Positions 8,876 through 16,773 of a DNA stretch of 33,549 nt are shown here, in pieces. The stretch is from JAJFTV01 sp964426355. GTDB taxonomy: Bacteria; Chloroflexota; Anaerolineae; Anaerolineales; Anaerolineaceae. The stretch lies in the NCBI GenBank assembly GCA_964426355.1, contig CAYRRA010000022.1, positions 1 to 33,549 on the forward strand. Direction: 5' to 3'. The notes beneath the pieces were generated by a model. That model was given only the letters and a program-made list of their open reading frames with translations, did not search any database and was not told the DNA's origin. The number at the start of each line of letters is the position of its first letter. The stretch's first letter is position 1. A program made the translations under genes and the position numbers.

Positions 8876-9679
8876 TTACGATTTCCGATCACGCTCGATC
8901 AGCACCTTCAAGCCCTCCACGGCAACCTTGATCACGCGGTCCTCATCGAAACCCTTTGTCAACTTGATGATTTCCAATGGATTGGTGGGGATTTTCTCAG
9001 GAATTTTCATCATAAGCATAGCTCCGCCGGCGCGCTTGCGGCGAATGCTGGAAATGACAAAGATTGCTGAGGCTTCCATCTCGGAGCAAACTGCACCGCC
9101 ATCCACCCAGGCTTTCCATCGGTTTTTCAAGCGATCAGCCACGGGCATCTCATCCGGGTTCCACTCGCCGTAAAAAGAGTCTTTTGATTGGGAAACCCCC
9201 AGGTGATATTTCATCTTCAGGCGTTCAGCTCCCTCGCGCAAAGCCTGGATGATGTCCAGGTCTGCCACAGCGGGAAATTCGGGCGGCATATAGTGCAAAG
9301 TAGTGCCTTCATCGCGGATCGCTCCGGTCAGGATGGCGATATCGCCGCTCTCAATCCCCGGCTGCATCCCGCCAGATGTACCCACGCGGATGAAGGTATC
9401 TGCGCCGATACGAATCAGCTCTTCCAGTGCAATGGCAGTCGATGGACAGCCGATGCCGGTGGATACTACAGACACCTTTTCACCCAGCAAAAAACCGCTG
9501 TAGGTGGTGTATTCACGGTTCTGCGCCACCAGTTTAGGCTTATCGAAATATTTGGCGATTTTTTGGCTCCGACCAGGGTCTCCGGGCAATAGAACGTAAC
9601 GTCCCACATCACCGGGTTTTAGCTGGATATGATGCTGCATAATGCCGCGGGCTTCATCAATCATGTTCTTAATATTCAT
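8876..9679 (-). CDS. Nucleoside phosphorylase, uridine-phosphorylase-like
   Basis: This cytosolic enzyme of the PNP/UDP phosphorylase superfamily would cleave a nucleoside with phosphate to give base and ribose-1-phosphate. At 267 residues it is close to bacterial uridine phosphorylase. Visible motifs are the phosphate site GDPGR (33-37), TGIGCPS (74-80), IRVGTSGGMQPG with Arg98 and Thr101, LHYMPPEFPAVAD (128-140) and the ribose-binding SEMEAS (199-204). The segment where E. coli Udp carries its uracil-reading Gln-x-Arg is different here (SFYGEWNPDEMP), so base preference is uncertain. AGGGAG lies six bases before the ATG. It follows the nucleoside hydrolase by 93 bp on the same strand, which suggests one nucleoside-salvage unit. 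Confidence 0.88.
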   Translation of the reverse strand: MNIKNMIDEARGIMQHHIQLKPGDVGRYVLLPGDPGRSQKIAKYFDKPKLVAQNREYTTYSGFLLGEKVSVVSTGIGCPSTAIALEELIRIGADTFIRVGTSGGMQPGIESGDIAILTGAIRDEGTTLHYMPPEFPAVADLDIIQALREGAERLKMKYHLGVSQSKDSFYGEWNPDEMPVADRLKNRWKAWVDGGAVCSEMEASAIFVISSIRRKRAGGAMLMMKIPEKIPTNPLEIIKLTKGFDEDRVIKVAVEGLKVLIERDRKS

Positions 9680-9772
9680 GTTTTACTCCCTGTTGGTTCT
9701 TACGGATTTTGAAAAAAACAATCTGGCGAACGGAATGTAAAACTACCTGTTCCATCCGCAATGACATCAGCG

Positions 9773-10642
9773 TTAAAACACGCCGAAGAATTCATCAAAG
9801 AAACTTTGAGGGTTCACATGCAGCGCAACTTCATGCCTGCTGTTTTCAACACCGGAATGCCACTGGGTCAACCCGGGTCGTTCCGCCAGGTCAATGGAGA
9901 CCTGCCCTGCGGTGAACTGGCAGATGTCTTCATCAAAAATGCAGGCGGCTGCCAGTGGATCATGAAAGATTAACTCAGGAACATTTTGAAACCAGGATTG
10001 AGCAAAGGCACGCACAGGTTGGAGCAATGGTGCAGAAAAATGACGGCGAACCTCATCGGCGGGCATGCGCACCTGCAGGGTGACGTCCAACCCGACCGAG
10101 CGATGCACCGGCACAGTAGCCCGATAAACAATGTCTGCTGCGTGAGGATCTAGTTTAGCATTCCATTCGGTTTCCCAGGCATCCGGTATTTGCCAGGTAA
10201 AGCGCCCACACATCAAAACCAGGCGTTTAAGCAGCGCGGGGATTTGCGGATCGACGGAGAAAAGCAGCGCAACGTTTGTCAGCGGACCGATCGCCAGCAA
10301 CGTCACCTCACCGGGATGCGAATGGATGGTCTGACGTAAAAACTCAACAGCACTGCCCTGTGGAAAACGGGTTTCATGCGCCCAATCGGGCAACGCTTCT
10401 GCCTGGGGAACAGCCGGCTGCAGTTGCGGGATTATAAGCGGTTCGGCTGCACCAGGAAAGATCGGAATATCCTTCCCGGCGGCTTTGCACATTGCACTGC
10501 ACAACATTGCGCGCTGCTGAACCGCGCCGGTCACGGTGGTGATCCCCAGCAGGTCACAATCGGGCTTTGCAAGCAAATATGCCAGGCAAACGGCATCATC
10601 AATATCAGAGCCAATATCGGTATCCAATAATATCTTTTCCAT
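9773..10642 (-). CDS. Inosine/uridine-preferring nucleoside hydrolase family protein
   Basis: This enzyme would hydrolyse the N-glycosidic bond of nucleosides to base plus ribose. It has 289 residues, slightly short of the usual 300-315. The calcium/ribose-binding N-terminal Asp cluster is present (LDTDIGSDIDDA, residues 6-17), as are AIGPLTNVALLF, the segment EWNAKLDPHAADIV that matches the family NxxxDPEAA motif, and FHDPLAAA near residue 230, whose His is the usual catalytic-site residue. No signal peptide is seen, so it should be cytosolic. GGAGG lies a few bases before the ATG. The phosphorylase downstream acts on the same kind of substrate. Exact nucleoside preference cannot be read from sequence. 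Confidence 0.9.
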   Translation of the reverse strand: MEKILLDTDIGSDIDDAVCLAYLLAKPDCDLLGITTVTGAVQQRAMLCSAMCKAAGKDIPIFPGAAEPLIIPQLQPAVPQAEALPDWAHETRFPQGSAVEFLRQTIHSHPGEVTLLAIGPLTNVALLFSVDPQIPALLKRLVLMCGRFTWQIPDAWETEWNAKLDPHAADIVYRATVPVHRSVGLDVTLQVRMPADEVRRHFSAPLLQPVRAFAQSWFQNVPELIFHDPLAAACIFDEDICQFTAGQVSIDLAERPGLTQWHSGVENSRHEVALHVNPQSFFDEFFGVF

Positions 10643-10725
10643 CTTCCTCCATTTCAGTTGGTACGATTAAATTCTACACTGGTTTTAGTGATACGGTATC
10701 CAGTCAGGCGAACTTCTGTCTCAAA

Positions 10726-10758
10726 TTGACCGCAATCGAATGTCATTCGATCTATAAA
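10726..10758 (+). promoter_or_regulatory. Possible regulated promoter with dyad in the spacer
   Basis: TTGACC (10726-10731) and TATAAA (10753-10758) flank a perfect 17-base palindrome, ATCGAATG-T-CATTCGAT (10735-10751). The 21-base spacing is long for a sigma70 promoter and recalls MerR-type promoters, where a dyad fills an over-long spacer. It points toward the NifX-like gene about 120 bases downstream. It could equally act on the divergent nucleoside hydrolase gene at 10642. The rest of 10643-10880 shows no gene. Confidence 0.4.
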
Positions 10759-10880
10759 ACCAATTTAGAAGCAATTGCCCTGGCACAATTATTTAAATCA
10801 AAGCAACTCGTTTGTGTTATCATTACGGAAAGAACAATCAAAAACTGGGCAATTTAACACCCATTCACCGAGGAGTATGT

Positions 10881-11276
10881 ATGAAAATTGCAGTCATAAC
10901 CGATGATGGAAAGACAATCTGCAAACATTTCGGACGCGCCAGGCATTACCTGGTCGTCATTATTGAGGACGGCAAAGTGACCGGGCGTGAAATGCGCGAC
11001 AAAATGGGACACATGCATTTCTCCAGCGCAGCACACGCTGAACAGCCAGGCGTGCAGCATGGCATGGATGACGCATCACACCAGAAACACGTGAGCATGA
11101 CCGAAGTGATTGCTGACTGCCAGGTCGTCATCGGTGGAGGAATGGGGATGGGAGCCGTACGCAGTTTAGAGAGCCTCGGCATCCAAATCATCCTGACCGA
11201 TATCGATGACATCGAAGAAATGCTTGCCGCGCACATCAACGGTACATTGGTCAACCGCAGCGACCTGGCACATTAA
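10881..11276 (+). CDS. NifX/NifB C-terminal domain family protein (dinitrogenase Fe-Mo cofactor biosynthesis fold)
   Basis: This small cytosolic protein has 131 residues. The ATG at 10881 is chosen because AGGAG ends five bases before it and the family start (MKIAVITDDG) begins there; the longer frame adds unrelated residues. It shows the family pattern MKIAVITDDGKTICKHFGRA (1-20), a beta-strand with EDGKVTGRE, and the C-terminal GGGMGMGAVRSLESLGI (about 92-108). Between them lies a His/Met-rich stretch (MGHMHFSSAAHAE to HGMDDASHQKH), which could bind metal or a metal cofactor. No nitrogenase genes are present, so it probably belongs to the widespread non-nif members of the family, whose role is poorly known. 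It converges on the phosphotransferase gene with only 6 bp between stops. Confidence 0.85.
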   Translation: MKIAVITDDGKTICKHFGRARHYLVVIIEDGKVTGREMRDKMGHMHFSSAAHAEQPGVQHGMDDASHQKHVSMTEVIADCQVVIGGGMGMGAVRSLESLGIQIILTDIDDIEEMLAAHINGTLVNRSDLAH

Positions 11277-11282
11277 GTACAG

Positions 11283-12260
11283 TCACAAATCCAGTTCAAC
11301 AAACGGCAGGTCGTTTTCGATATTGGCTTTTCGACCTGCCAAAAATTTTCCCACCCACGAATCAGCCGCGCACTGCGCTGCATACGCATGCACCTGAGCA
11401 TACAATGCAGTTTCCAGCAGCTTTAAGAAAACAGGCAGCTCGCGCAAGCTGTGCTCTGGTAGGATATTTTCAGAACGATAACCCTTTGTAATGCATTCCA
11501 AAATGTGTCGGGCAAAGTTGCTTCTATCCATCCCCGGGTAAAGAACCAACAAATCCAGCAGAGGTAAGGCAATATCCATCATATACCAGCCATTGCAGCA
11601 GTCATCGAAATCAAAAAGTGTGATCTTTCTCCCTTCGAGATCGACAAAGAAGTTTGCACATTGCACATCCGCGTGGATGAGACCATACCGTTCAGTCTCA
11701 CGCGGCAATAAGTTGATGTGTTCAAGGGCTTGTTCGTAACGCTGGCGGATCGATTCTTCTACACCCTCCCACTCTTCAATGGGGTTGTAATTCATGCTGA
11801 TCTCATACCATTGCGGTCGCTGCGGATAGCCTTGCGGTGTTTGATACATCCTGGAAAGTGCGTGTAACTTTCCAATTACCCTTCCCAGCTCCTCGATCAG
11901 TGAATCATCCCAGGCATCAAACGGCAGGGTCTCCGCGCGCACGCCGCGCGCTCTTTCCACCACCGATGCAAGCCAGGTCTGGTCACCAAATTGGATGCTC
12001 TCAACCAGGCGCTGCTCCCTGGAGGACTGCGGGCGTGGCACCGCCAAACCTCCATCAGCGAGAAACTGCATCCAGTGCAAAATGGATTGCACATCAGCAT
12101 GTTGCAAGCCGACCTCAGGCGGGACAAGCCGCAATACCATGTCTCGCCCTTCAAAGCTGTACGCATAGATCCGAGACACAGTCCCGCCGGTCAATTTCTG
12201 TGTTTCGAGTGACCTGCCGGTAAAACGCAATAATGCCTCTTTCAACAACAAATCGTCCAT
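11283..12260 (-). CDS. APH-family phosphotransferase
   Basis: This is a protein-kinase-like small-molecule phosphotransferase (aminoglycoside phosphotransferase/choline kinase fold). The start at 12260 (MDDLLLKEALLRF) has AGGAG five bases upstream and gives 325 residues; the longer frame begins in the terminator region. It has a Gly-rich N-lobe segment (LTGGTVSRIYAYSFEG), the catalytic HADVQCANFFVD (the HxDxxxxN Brenner motif) and LFDFDDCCNGW, where the first Asp would bind Mg-ATP. The substrate is unknown; homoserine, choline, fructosamine and drug kinases all share this fold, and nothing nearby points to resistance. It lies downstream of the chemoreceptor but is separated from it by a terminator, so it is likely transcribed on its own. 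Confidence 0.85.
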   Translation of the reverse strand: MDDLLLKEALLRFTGRSLETQKLTGGTVSRIYAYSFEGRDMVLRLVPPEVGLQHADVQSILHWMQFLADGGLAVPRPQSSREQRLVESIQFGDQTWLASVVERARGVRAETLPFDAWDDSLIEELGRVIGKLHALSRMYQTPQGYPQRPQWYEISMNYNPIEEWEGVEESIRQRYEQALEHINLLPRETERYGLIHADVQCANFFVDLEGRKITLFDFDDCCNGWYMMDIALPLLDLLVLYPGMDRSNFARHILECITKGYRSENILPEHSLRELPVFLKLLETALYAQVHAYAAQCAADSWVGKFLAGRKANIENDLPFVELDL

Positions 12261-12271
12261 TTCGTCTCCTG

Positions 12272-12317
12272 AGATAAAACAAATCTGCCCTCTAGTAAAA
12301 CTCACAAAGGGCAGATT
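12272..12317 (-). terminator. Rho-independent terminator of the chemoreceptor gene
   Basis: AATCTGCCCT (12282-12291) and AGGGCAGATT (12308-12317) form a perfect 10-bp stem with a 16-base loop. Read on the minus strand the stem is followed by TTTGTTTTATC, a T-rich tail. It lies 25 bases past the chemoreceptor stop and just before the phosphotransferase start. Confidence 0.8.
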
Positions 12318-12342
12318 AGTAGTTATCAAACCAGTTGTACTT

Positions 12343-15300
12343 CTATAAATCTAGCTCTTTTTTGATATCACCAGTTCCGTTGCTGCTAATTTTAAACTGA
12401 GCCACCAGTTCCTGCAATCCCTGTGCCATGTCCGCCAAAGCACCCGCAGAATGATTTACGTCTTCCACCTGGGCATTCATTTCCTCAACAGAAGCGGAGA
12501 CTTCTTCCATGGAGGCGGAATTCTCTTCACTGATAGCAGCGATATTTTCAGTCGAACTGCTTACCTCGCTGGAAAACGCCGACATCTGCTCAGTGGCTGC
12601 GGTGTTCTCCTCAACCACGGCAGAAACTGAATTCATTGCGTTAATCATCTCCTCGGCAAGAGATCGCATTTTGTTTGCCGCTGCGGCAATATCCATGCCG
12701 GATTCACGACTGCTCTCGGTTGCTGTTTTGATCCCTTCCAATGCACTGTCGGCTTGCGCTGCCAGCGTAACCCCTTTTTCCACCTCATCGGCGCTATTTT
12801 TCATCGCGCCAATCGCTTGAGAAACTGTTGCCTCAATATTGACCACGAGTTGGGAGATTTCGCGGGTAGCCTGAGCTGATTTCTCTGCCAGCTTGCGTAC
12901 CTCATCTGCGACCACGGCAAAGCCTTTTCCGTGCTCGCCTGCGCGAGCGGCTTCGATGGCAGCATTGAGTGCAAGCAGATTTGTTTGAGAGGCAATATCT
13001 TCAATTGTCTCCACAATCGCGCCAATTTGCTTTGAGCGATCACCCATTTCCTGTACTTTCTTTGAGGAAAAATCGACGCGTTCTTTGATGGTGCGCATTC
13101 CTTCGATGGTTTTTTGTACGGTTTCAGCGCTTTTCTCAACGATTTTCACAGTTTCAGCCGCTTCATCCGATTGATCAACAGCGTTTGCGGCGACGTTCTG
13201 AATGGCATCATTCAACTGCATGGTAATTTCGGAAGTCTTACCAACTGAAACAGCCTGTTCCTGTGCGCCGCGCGCCACGCCGTCAATTGCATGACCCATC
13301 TGCTCCACAGATTGGATGGTGTGATTAACCGATTCCGCCTGTGTGGCAGTGCCCTGGGTTACCTGTGTGATGATGGTTGCAATCTGGCTCGAGGCTAACC
13401 CGGAATGCCGTGCGGATTCGCTTAACTGGCTTGAAGATTCACTCAGGCGGTTTGCGCTTTCAGCAACTTGAGAAATTAGATTCCGCAAGGTAGCTGTCAT
13501 ATCCATAAAGGCTTCTTTGGCTTCGCGCAATCGCATGACCATCCCGTTGAACCCGTTTGCCATCAGGCTGATTTCATCCGCCCCACTGACCTCAATCTCT
13601 TGTGCGCTAAATTCCAGCGTACGGGTCAGGTCGCCATTTGCCAGTGCGTGGAACTCCTCGACCAGCTTGGGAAGGTCCTCAGTGGCAATTAACCGCGCCA
13701 TCGAAGCAACCTTTACAACCGGTTTGGAAATGGTACGGGAGATTAACAGTGCCACAACAACCACGGTCAGTACCGCACCCGCCAAAATTGCAATCGAAAG
13801 CAATAGCAATCGGGTCGCTGGTGCACGCGCCTCAGCTACATCGATGGTCGATATGATCCCCCACTGAGTGTCAAATACATCCAATGGCTGATAAAACGCA
13901 ATCACCTCGTTGCCAAAAGCATTTCGGAAAATACCAGAACCGCTTTCACCGTTAAGGCTCTTTTCAATGTATTCTGTGGACATCTCAGATAAATCATATC
14001 CGAGGATGTATTCCCCGTCGCCAGTAATTGTCATATCACTGCGCAGTACCGGGTTACCCTGTCCATCCAGGCTGACCAGGAAAGACTCACCCGTTTCACC
14101 CATACCAGATCGTGCCTGGACGATTTGGTTAATGCCGCTCTTGGTCAATTGAAGGGCAACGACTATGGATACTTTTCCATTTTCCAGGATCGGTTTAGCG
14201 AGAAATGCCGCCTGATCTCCCCCGCCCGGTGCATACGCCTCAAAATCAGCAAAGCCAAATTGCTTTGTTGTTAGCACTTCCTCAACCAACCCAGCCAGGT
14301 TGGTATCGCTGTACTCTCCCGTTAAAATATTGGTGTTATACTCTGTCCCTTGTTTGACGCTGTAGAAAATAAACCCACTTGCATCGATCAGCATCAAATC
14401 CTTGAACTCAGTTCCCTCAATGTACTGGTCAAAATAACCGGCGGAACTGGTGCTATCCGTCTCACCACCTTCCTTTGCCACCAGAGACTGATTGGATCGT
14501 AAGTCAATGACCTCAATCAACTCCATATTGGCAAGGATACCCCAATTCATACCGCTGATATCTAAACGCGTGTAGGTGGTCAGGAAGCGCTGATTATTGG
14601 CATTACTGGTGATCAACGAACCAGATTCGCCCGCCAAAACGTGTTGAATTTCGAGCCCATTTGCCGCATCCCCAAATGAACTGTTGTCCTTGAGACAGTT
14701 ACTGCGGTATAGATTTTCACCTCCAACGTTTCCTGCCAGGCAAAATTCTCCGCTTGTCCCCATCCCACTGCGGTCGTTCAGAATTGCCTTGATATCATCG
14801 TATGCAACCTGGAAAGCAACATACCCTTTGATTTTGGACAGGTTATCGCGAATCTGTGCAACGATAAAAGCAGCCGGTGGGTCATCGACGGTTGGATAAG
14901 GGAAAAAGTCGCCAAAAGCCGGTGGGTAAGATATTTGTTTCGCGGTCATTTCCAGTGCGGCTGCAAACCCCTTACCCAGGCTGGTATCAGCAAGCTCGCT
15001 GTCAGGAATATCTTTTCCGATGAGTTCCGGCATATTCGCCGAATAGAGAATAACACCCTCTGTATCGATTAAGACCAGGTCATCCCAGTTATTTTGGCTG
15101 AGGATGATTTTCATCAAAAGGTCAGTCTTGGTCGTGATGGATGATTTTCCCGTCTCACCAACTCCCTCGCCTTCTTCAGAAGGTGGAGCTGTCAGTTCAC
15201 CAACTGTCGCAAGTAAATCCGGGTTGTCTTTGGCTGCATTGACACGTGTGATGAGATTTTTATAGAAAACAACCAGTTGATCCTTCCTGGAATTCATCAA

Positions 15301-15690
15301 TGCGGTTTGTTTTTGCGCACCCACATACTCCAGTGAGCTGATGGTTTCAGCCAGTGTACTCATGCTGCCTTCCATCTCTTCAAAGTAGACCGCCATACGC
15401 TCAGCCTTCAGTTCCTCTGCGACGTTAAGCTTTGCCAACGCCTCATCCGACAGAGCGGTTTGCACTCGAACTAATATGATGACCACCGCAATGATCAATG
15501 GAATCAGTGACAGGGCAAGAAAGAAAATAAGAAGCCTGGCTTGCAAGGACCTGAAAATAACTCTTCCCCCATTTTTTCCGCCTTCCTTACCTGACTTTTC
15601 AAACGGTTGAGCTTTTCCTTCGCCCTTTTTCAAAAAGGAAAACACTTTTTTGAAAACACTGAACACAGATTTACTTTTATCATTGCTCAT
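12343..15690 (-). CDS. Methyl-accepting chemotaxis protein with duplicated extracellular sensor
   Basis: This transmembrane chemoreceptor has 1115 residues, about twice the usual 550. A basic cytosolic head (1-50) precedes TM1 (about 53-75). The extracellular part holds two similar modules: the first has DLVLIDTEGVILYS (about 205), RSGMGTSGEF (about 307) and MNWGILANMEL (about 380); the second has DLMLIDASGFIFYS (about 430), RSGMGETGES (about 527) and TQWGIISTIDV (about 607). The regular offset of some 220 residues argues for internal duplication of a Cache-like sensor. TM2 is about 628-650, then HAMP, then the signalling coiled coil with the conserved tip ASQTNLLALNAAIEAARAGE (about 897-916) that binds CheA/CheW. 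No CheR-tether pentapeptide is seen at the C-terminus. AGGGAG lies nine bases before the ATG. Ligand unknown; no che genes adjoin. Confidence 0.95.
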   Translation of the reverse strand: MSNDKSKSVFSVFKKVFSFLKKGEGKAQPFEKSGKEGGKNGGRVIFRSLQARLLIFFLALSLIPLIIAVVIILVRVQTALSDEALAKLNVAEELKAERMAVYFEEMEGSMSTLAETISSLEYVGAQKQTALMNSRKDQLVVFYKNLITRVNAAKDNPDLLATVGELTAPPSEEGEGVGETGKSSITTKTDLLMKIILSQNNWDDLVLIDTEGVILYSANMPELIGKDIPDSELADTSLGKGFAAALEMTAKQISYPPAFGDFFPYPTVDDPPAAFIVAQIRDNLSKIKGYVAFQVAYDDIKAILNDRSGMGTSGEFCLAGNVGGENLYRSNCLKDNSSFGDAANGLEIQHVLAGESGSLITSNANNQRFLTTYTRLDISGMNWGILANMELIEVIDLRSNQSLVAKEGGETDSTSSAGYFDQYIEGTEFKDLMLIDASGFIFYSVKQGTEYNTNILTGEYSDTNLAGLVEEVLTTKQFGFADFEAYAPGGGDQAAFLAKPILENGKVSIVVALQLTKSGINQIVQARSGMGETGESFLVSLDGQGNPVLRSDMTITGDGEYILGYDLSEMSTEYIEKSLNGESGSGIFRNAFGNEVIAFYQPLDVFDTQWGIISTIDVAEARAPATRLLLLSIAILAGAVLTVVVVALLISRTISKPVVKVASMARLIATEDLPKLVEEFHALANGDLTRTLEFSAQEIEVSGADEISLMANGFNGMVMRLREAKEAFMDMTATLRNLISQVAESANRLSESSSQLSESARHSGLASSQIATIITQVTQGTATQAESVNHTIQSVEQMGHAIDGVARGAQEQAVSVGKTSEITMQLNDAIQNVAANAVDQSDEAAETVKIVEKSAETVQKTIEGMRTIKERVDFSSKKVQEMGDRSKQIGAIVETIEDIASQTNLLALNAAIEAARAGEHGKGFAVVADEVRKLAEKSAQATREISQLVVNIEATVSQAIGAMKNSADEVEKGVTLAAQADSALEGIKTATESSRESGMDIAAAANKMRSLAEEMINAMNSVSAVVEENTAATEQMSAFSSEVSSSTENIAAISEENSASMEEVSASVEEMNAQVEDVNHSAGALADMAQGLQELVAQFKISSNGTGDIKKELDL

Positions 15691-15998
15691 GCTATTAATC
15701 TCCCTATTTCACATAATGGTTCCTAAAGATGCAATACCAGTATTTTCAAAAAAAACAAACGTTATTAGAATTTTGGGTCGAGAACTTGATCCCCTCAAGG
15801 CAAAGAACCGATTTGTAAACAAATAAAATGATTACAGAAAACAACCAAAGCTTGAGGTAATAAAACTGCTATTATCAAAGAACGATATCGACCACCGCCC
15901 CCAATTATAAAAAGAAATCCATCCGGTAAGGATGATATTAAAGTAAATAACCTGTAAAAAAAGGATTAATTTTTTTTACCTGTTCATCGTTTGAAAGC
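15691..15998. other. Gene-free spacer between chemoreceptor and TetR genes
   Basis: This AT-rich interval lies between two divergent genes and has no credible reading frame. It must hold the chemoreceptor promoter, but I cannot point to a clear -35/-10 pair on the minus strand. The TetR promoter and its palindrome start immediately after it. Confidence 0.5.
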
Positions 15999-16027
15999 TG
16001 GTATAATATGAATATATATTCATATTA
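15999..16027 (+). promoter_or_regulatory. Extended -10 promoter overlapped by a 24-bp perfect palindrome (TetR operator candidate)
   Basis: TGGTATAAT (15999-16007) is a consensus extended -10 element. From 16004 to 16027 the sequence is a perfect 24-bp palindrome with half-site TAATATGAATAT. It overlaps the -10 and the expected start near 16014, so a bound dimer would block transcription. It lies 20 bases before the TetR start codon, the classical position for autorepression of a TetR-exporter operon. A further TTGAAA (15991-15996) sits 18 bases before TATATT (16015-16020) as an alternative pair. Confidence 0.75.
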
Positions 16028-16047
16028 AATAAATTCAGGTTCACACA

Positions 16048-16761
16048 ATGTTTTCAGATTGGACAAAGTATTTCAACCACTTACTGGAACTTGAGCGCAG
16101 CGGGGTTATCACACGCACCTTTCGCCGGTTAGACCCGGAACGCCAAAAACTCATTTTACAATCCATTATGTTCGAGGCAGTCAGTAAAGAGTCGGCTCAC
16201 ATCCGTATCAAGGATATCGCAGACAAGGCAGGGGTCTCGGTTGGTTCACTCTACCAGTACTTTCCAGGTCGTGATTGCCTGTTGACCTTTGCCGTTGAAA
16301 TGTGTTCACGCTATATGTCTGACCTCTTTGACCTGACACTGCCGTACTTACAGGAATTACCGCTGCGTGATGCCCTGCAATCTTATCTTTCTTACGGCAT
16401 CCAATGGGGGCAGACCGAGATCAACCTGATTCGTTTCTTCGGGCGGGCGGCTTATCAGAACAATTCAGACGAACTGCGAGCCATCGTTCGCCCGGTTGGC
16501 GAAAAGATGCGCCGCCTGATGGAAATATTGCTGCAAAATGCTGCCGCGCGCGGTGAGCTCCGCCAAGATGTAGATATCCCCGCTGCCGCACGCCTGCTGC
16601 ACGTGCTGACCGTCACCCTGGGTGACAGCCATCTCTTGCCCTATCTGGATGACTATTTCCAGATCGGAACGGACGGTATGCCCTTTGAGCGAGCCGTAAC
16701 AGCCCTGCTCGAATGGGTCGAAAAAGGATGGCTCAATCAAAACGGTCAGACAGTGCCTTGA
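16048..16761 (+). CDS. TetR-family transcriptional regulator
   Basis: This DNA-binding repressor has 237 residues. The N-terminal HTH is clear: RIKDIADKAGVSVGSLYQYF at residues 53-72, preceded by the helix ERQKLILQSIMFEAVSKES. The C-terminal part is helical and variable, as expected for a ligand-binding and dimer domain. The first 30 residues are longer than in a typical TetR. The ribosome site is weak (CAGGTT). Twelve bases separate it from the ABC ATPase gene that follows, so TetR, ATPase and permease form one operon. The perfect palindrome over the promoter is its likely own target. The inducer is unknown; the usual one would be a substrate of the transporter. Confidence 0.92.
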   Translation: MFSDWTKYFNHLLELERSGVITRTFRRLDPERQKLILQSIMFEAVSKESAHIRIKDIADKAGVSVGSLYQYFPGRDCLLTFAVEMCSRYMSDLFDLTLPYLQELPLRDALQSYLSYGIQWGQTEINLIRFFGRAAYQNNSDELRAIVRPVGEKMRRLMEILLQNAAARGELRQDVDIPAAARLLHVLTVTLGDSHLLPYLDDYFQIGTDGMPFERAVTALLEWVEKGWLNQNGQTVP

Positions 16762-16773
16762 TCGGAGATAAAA

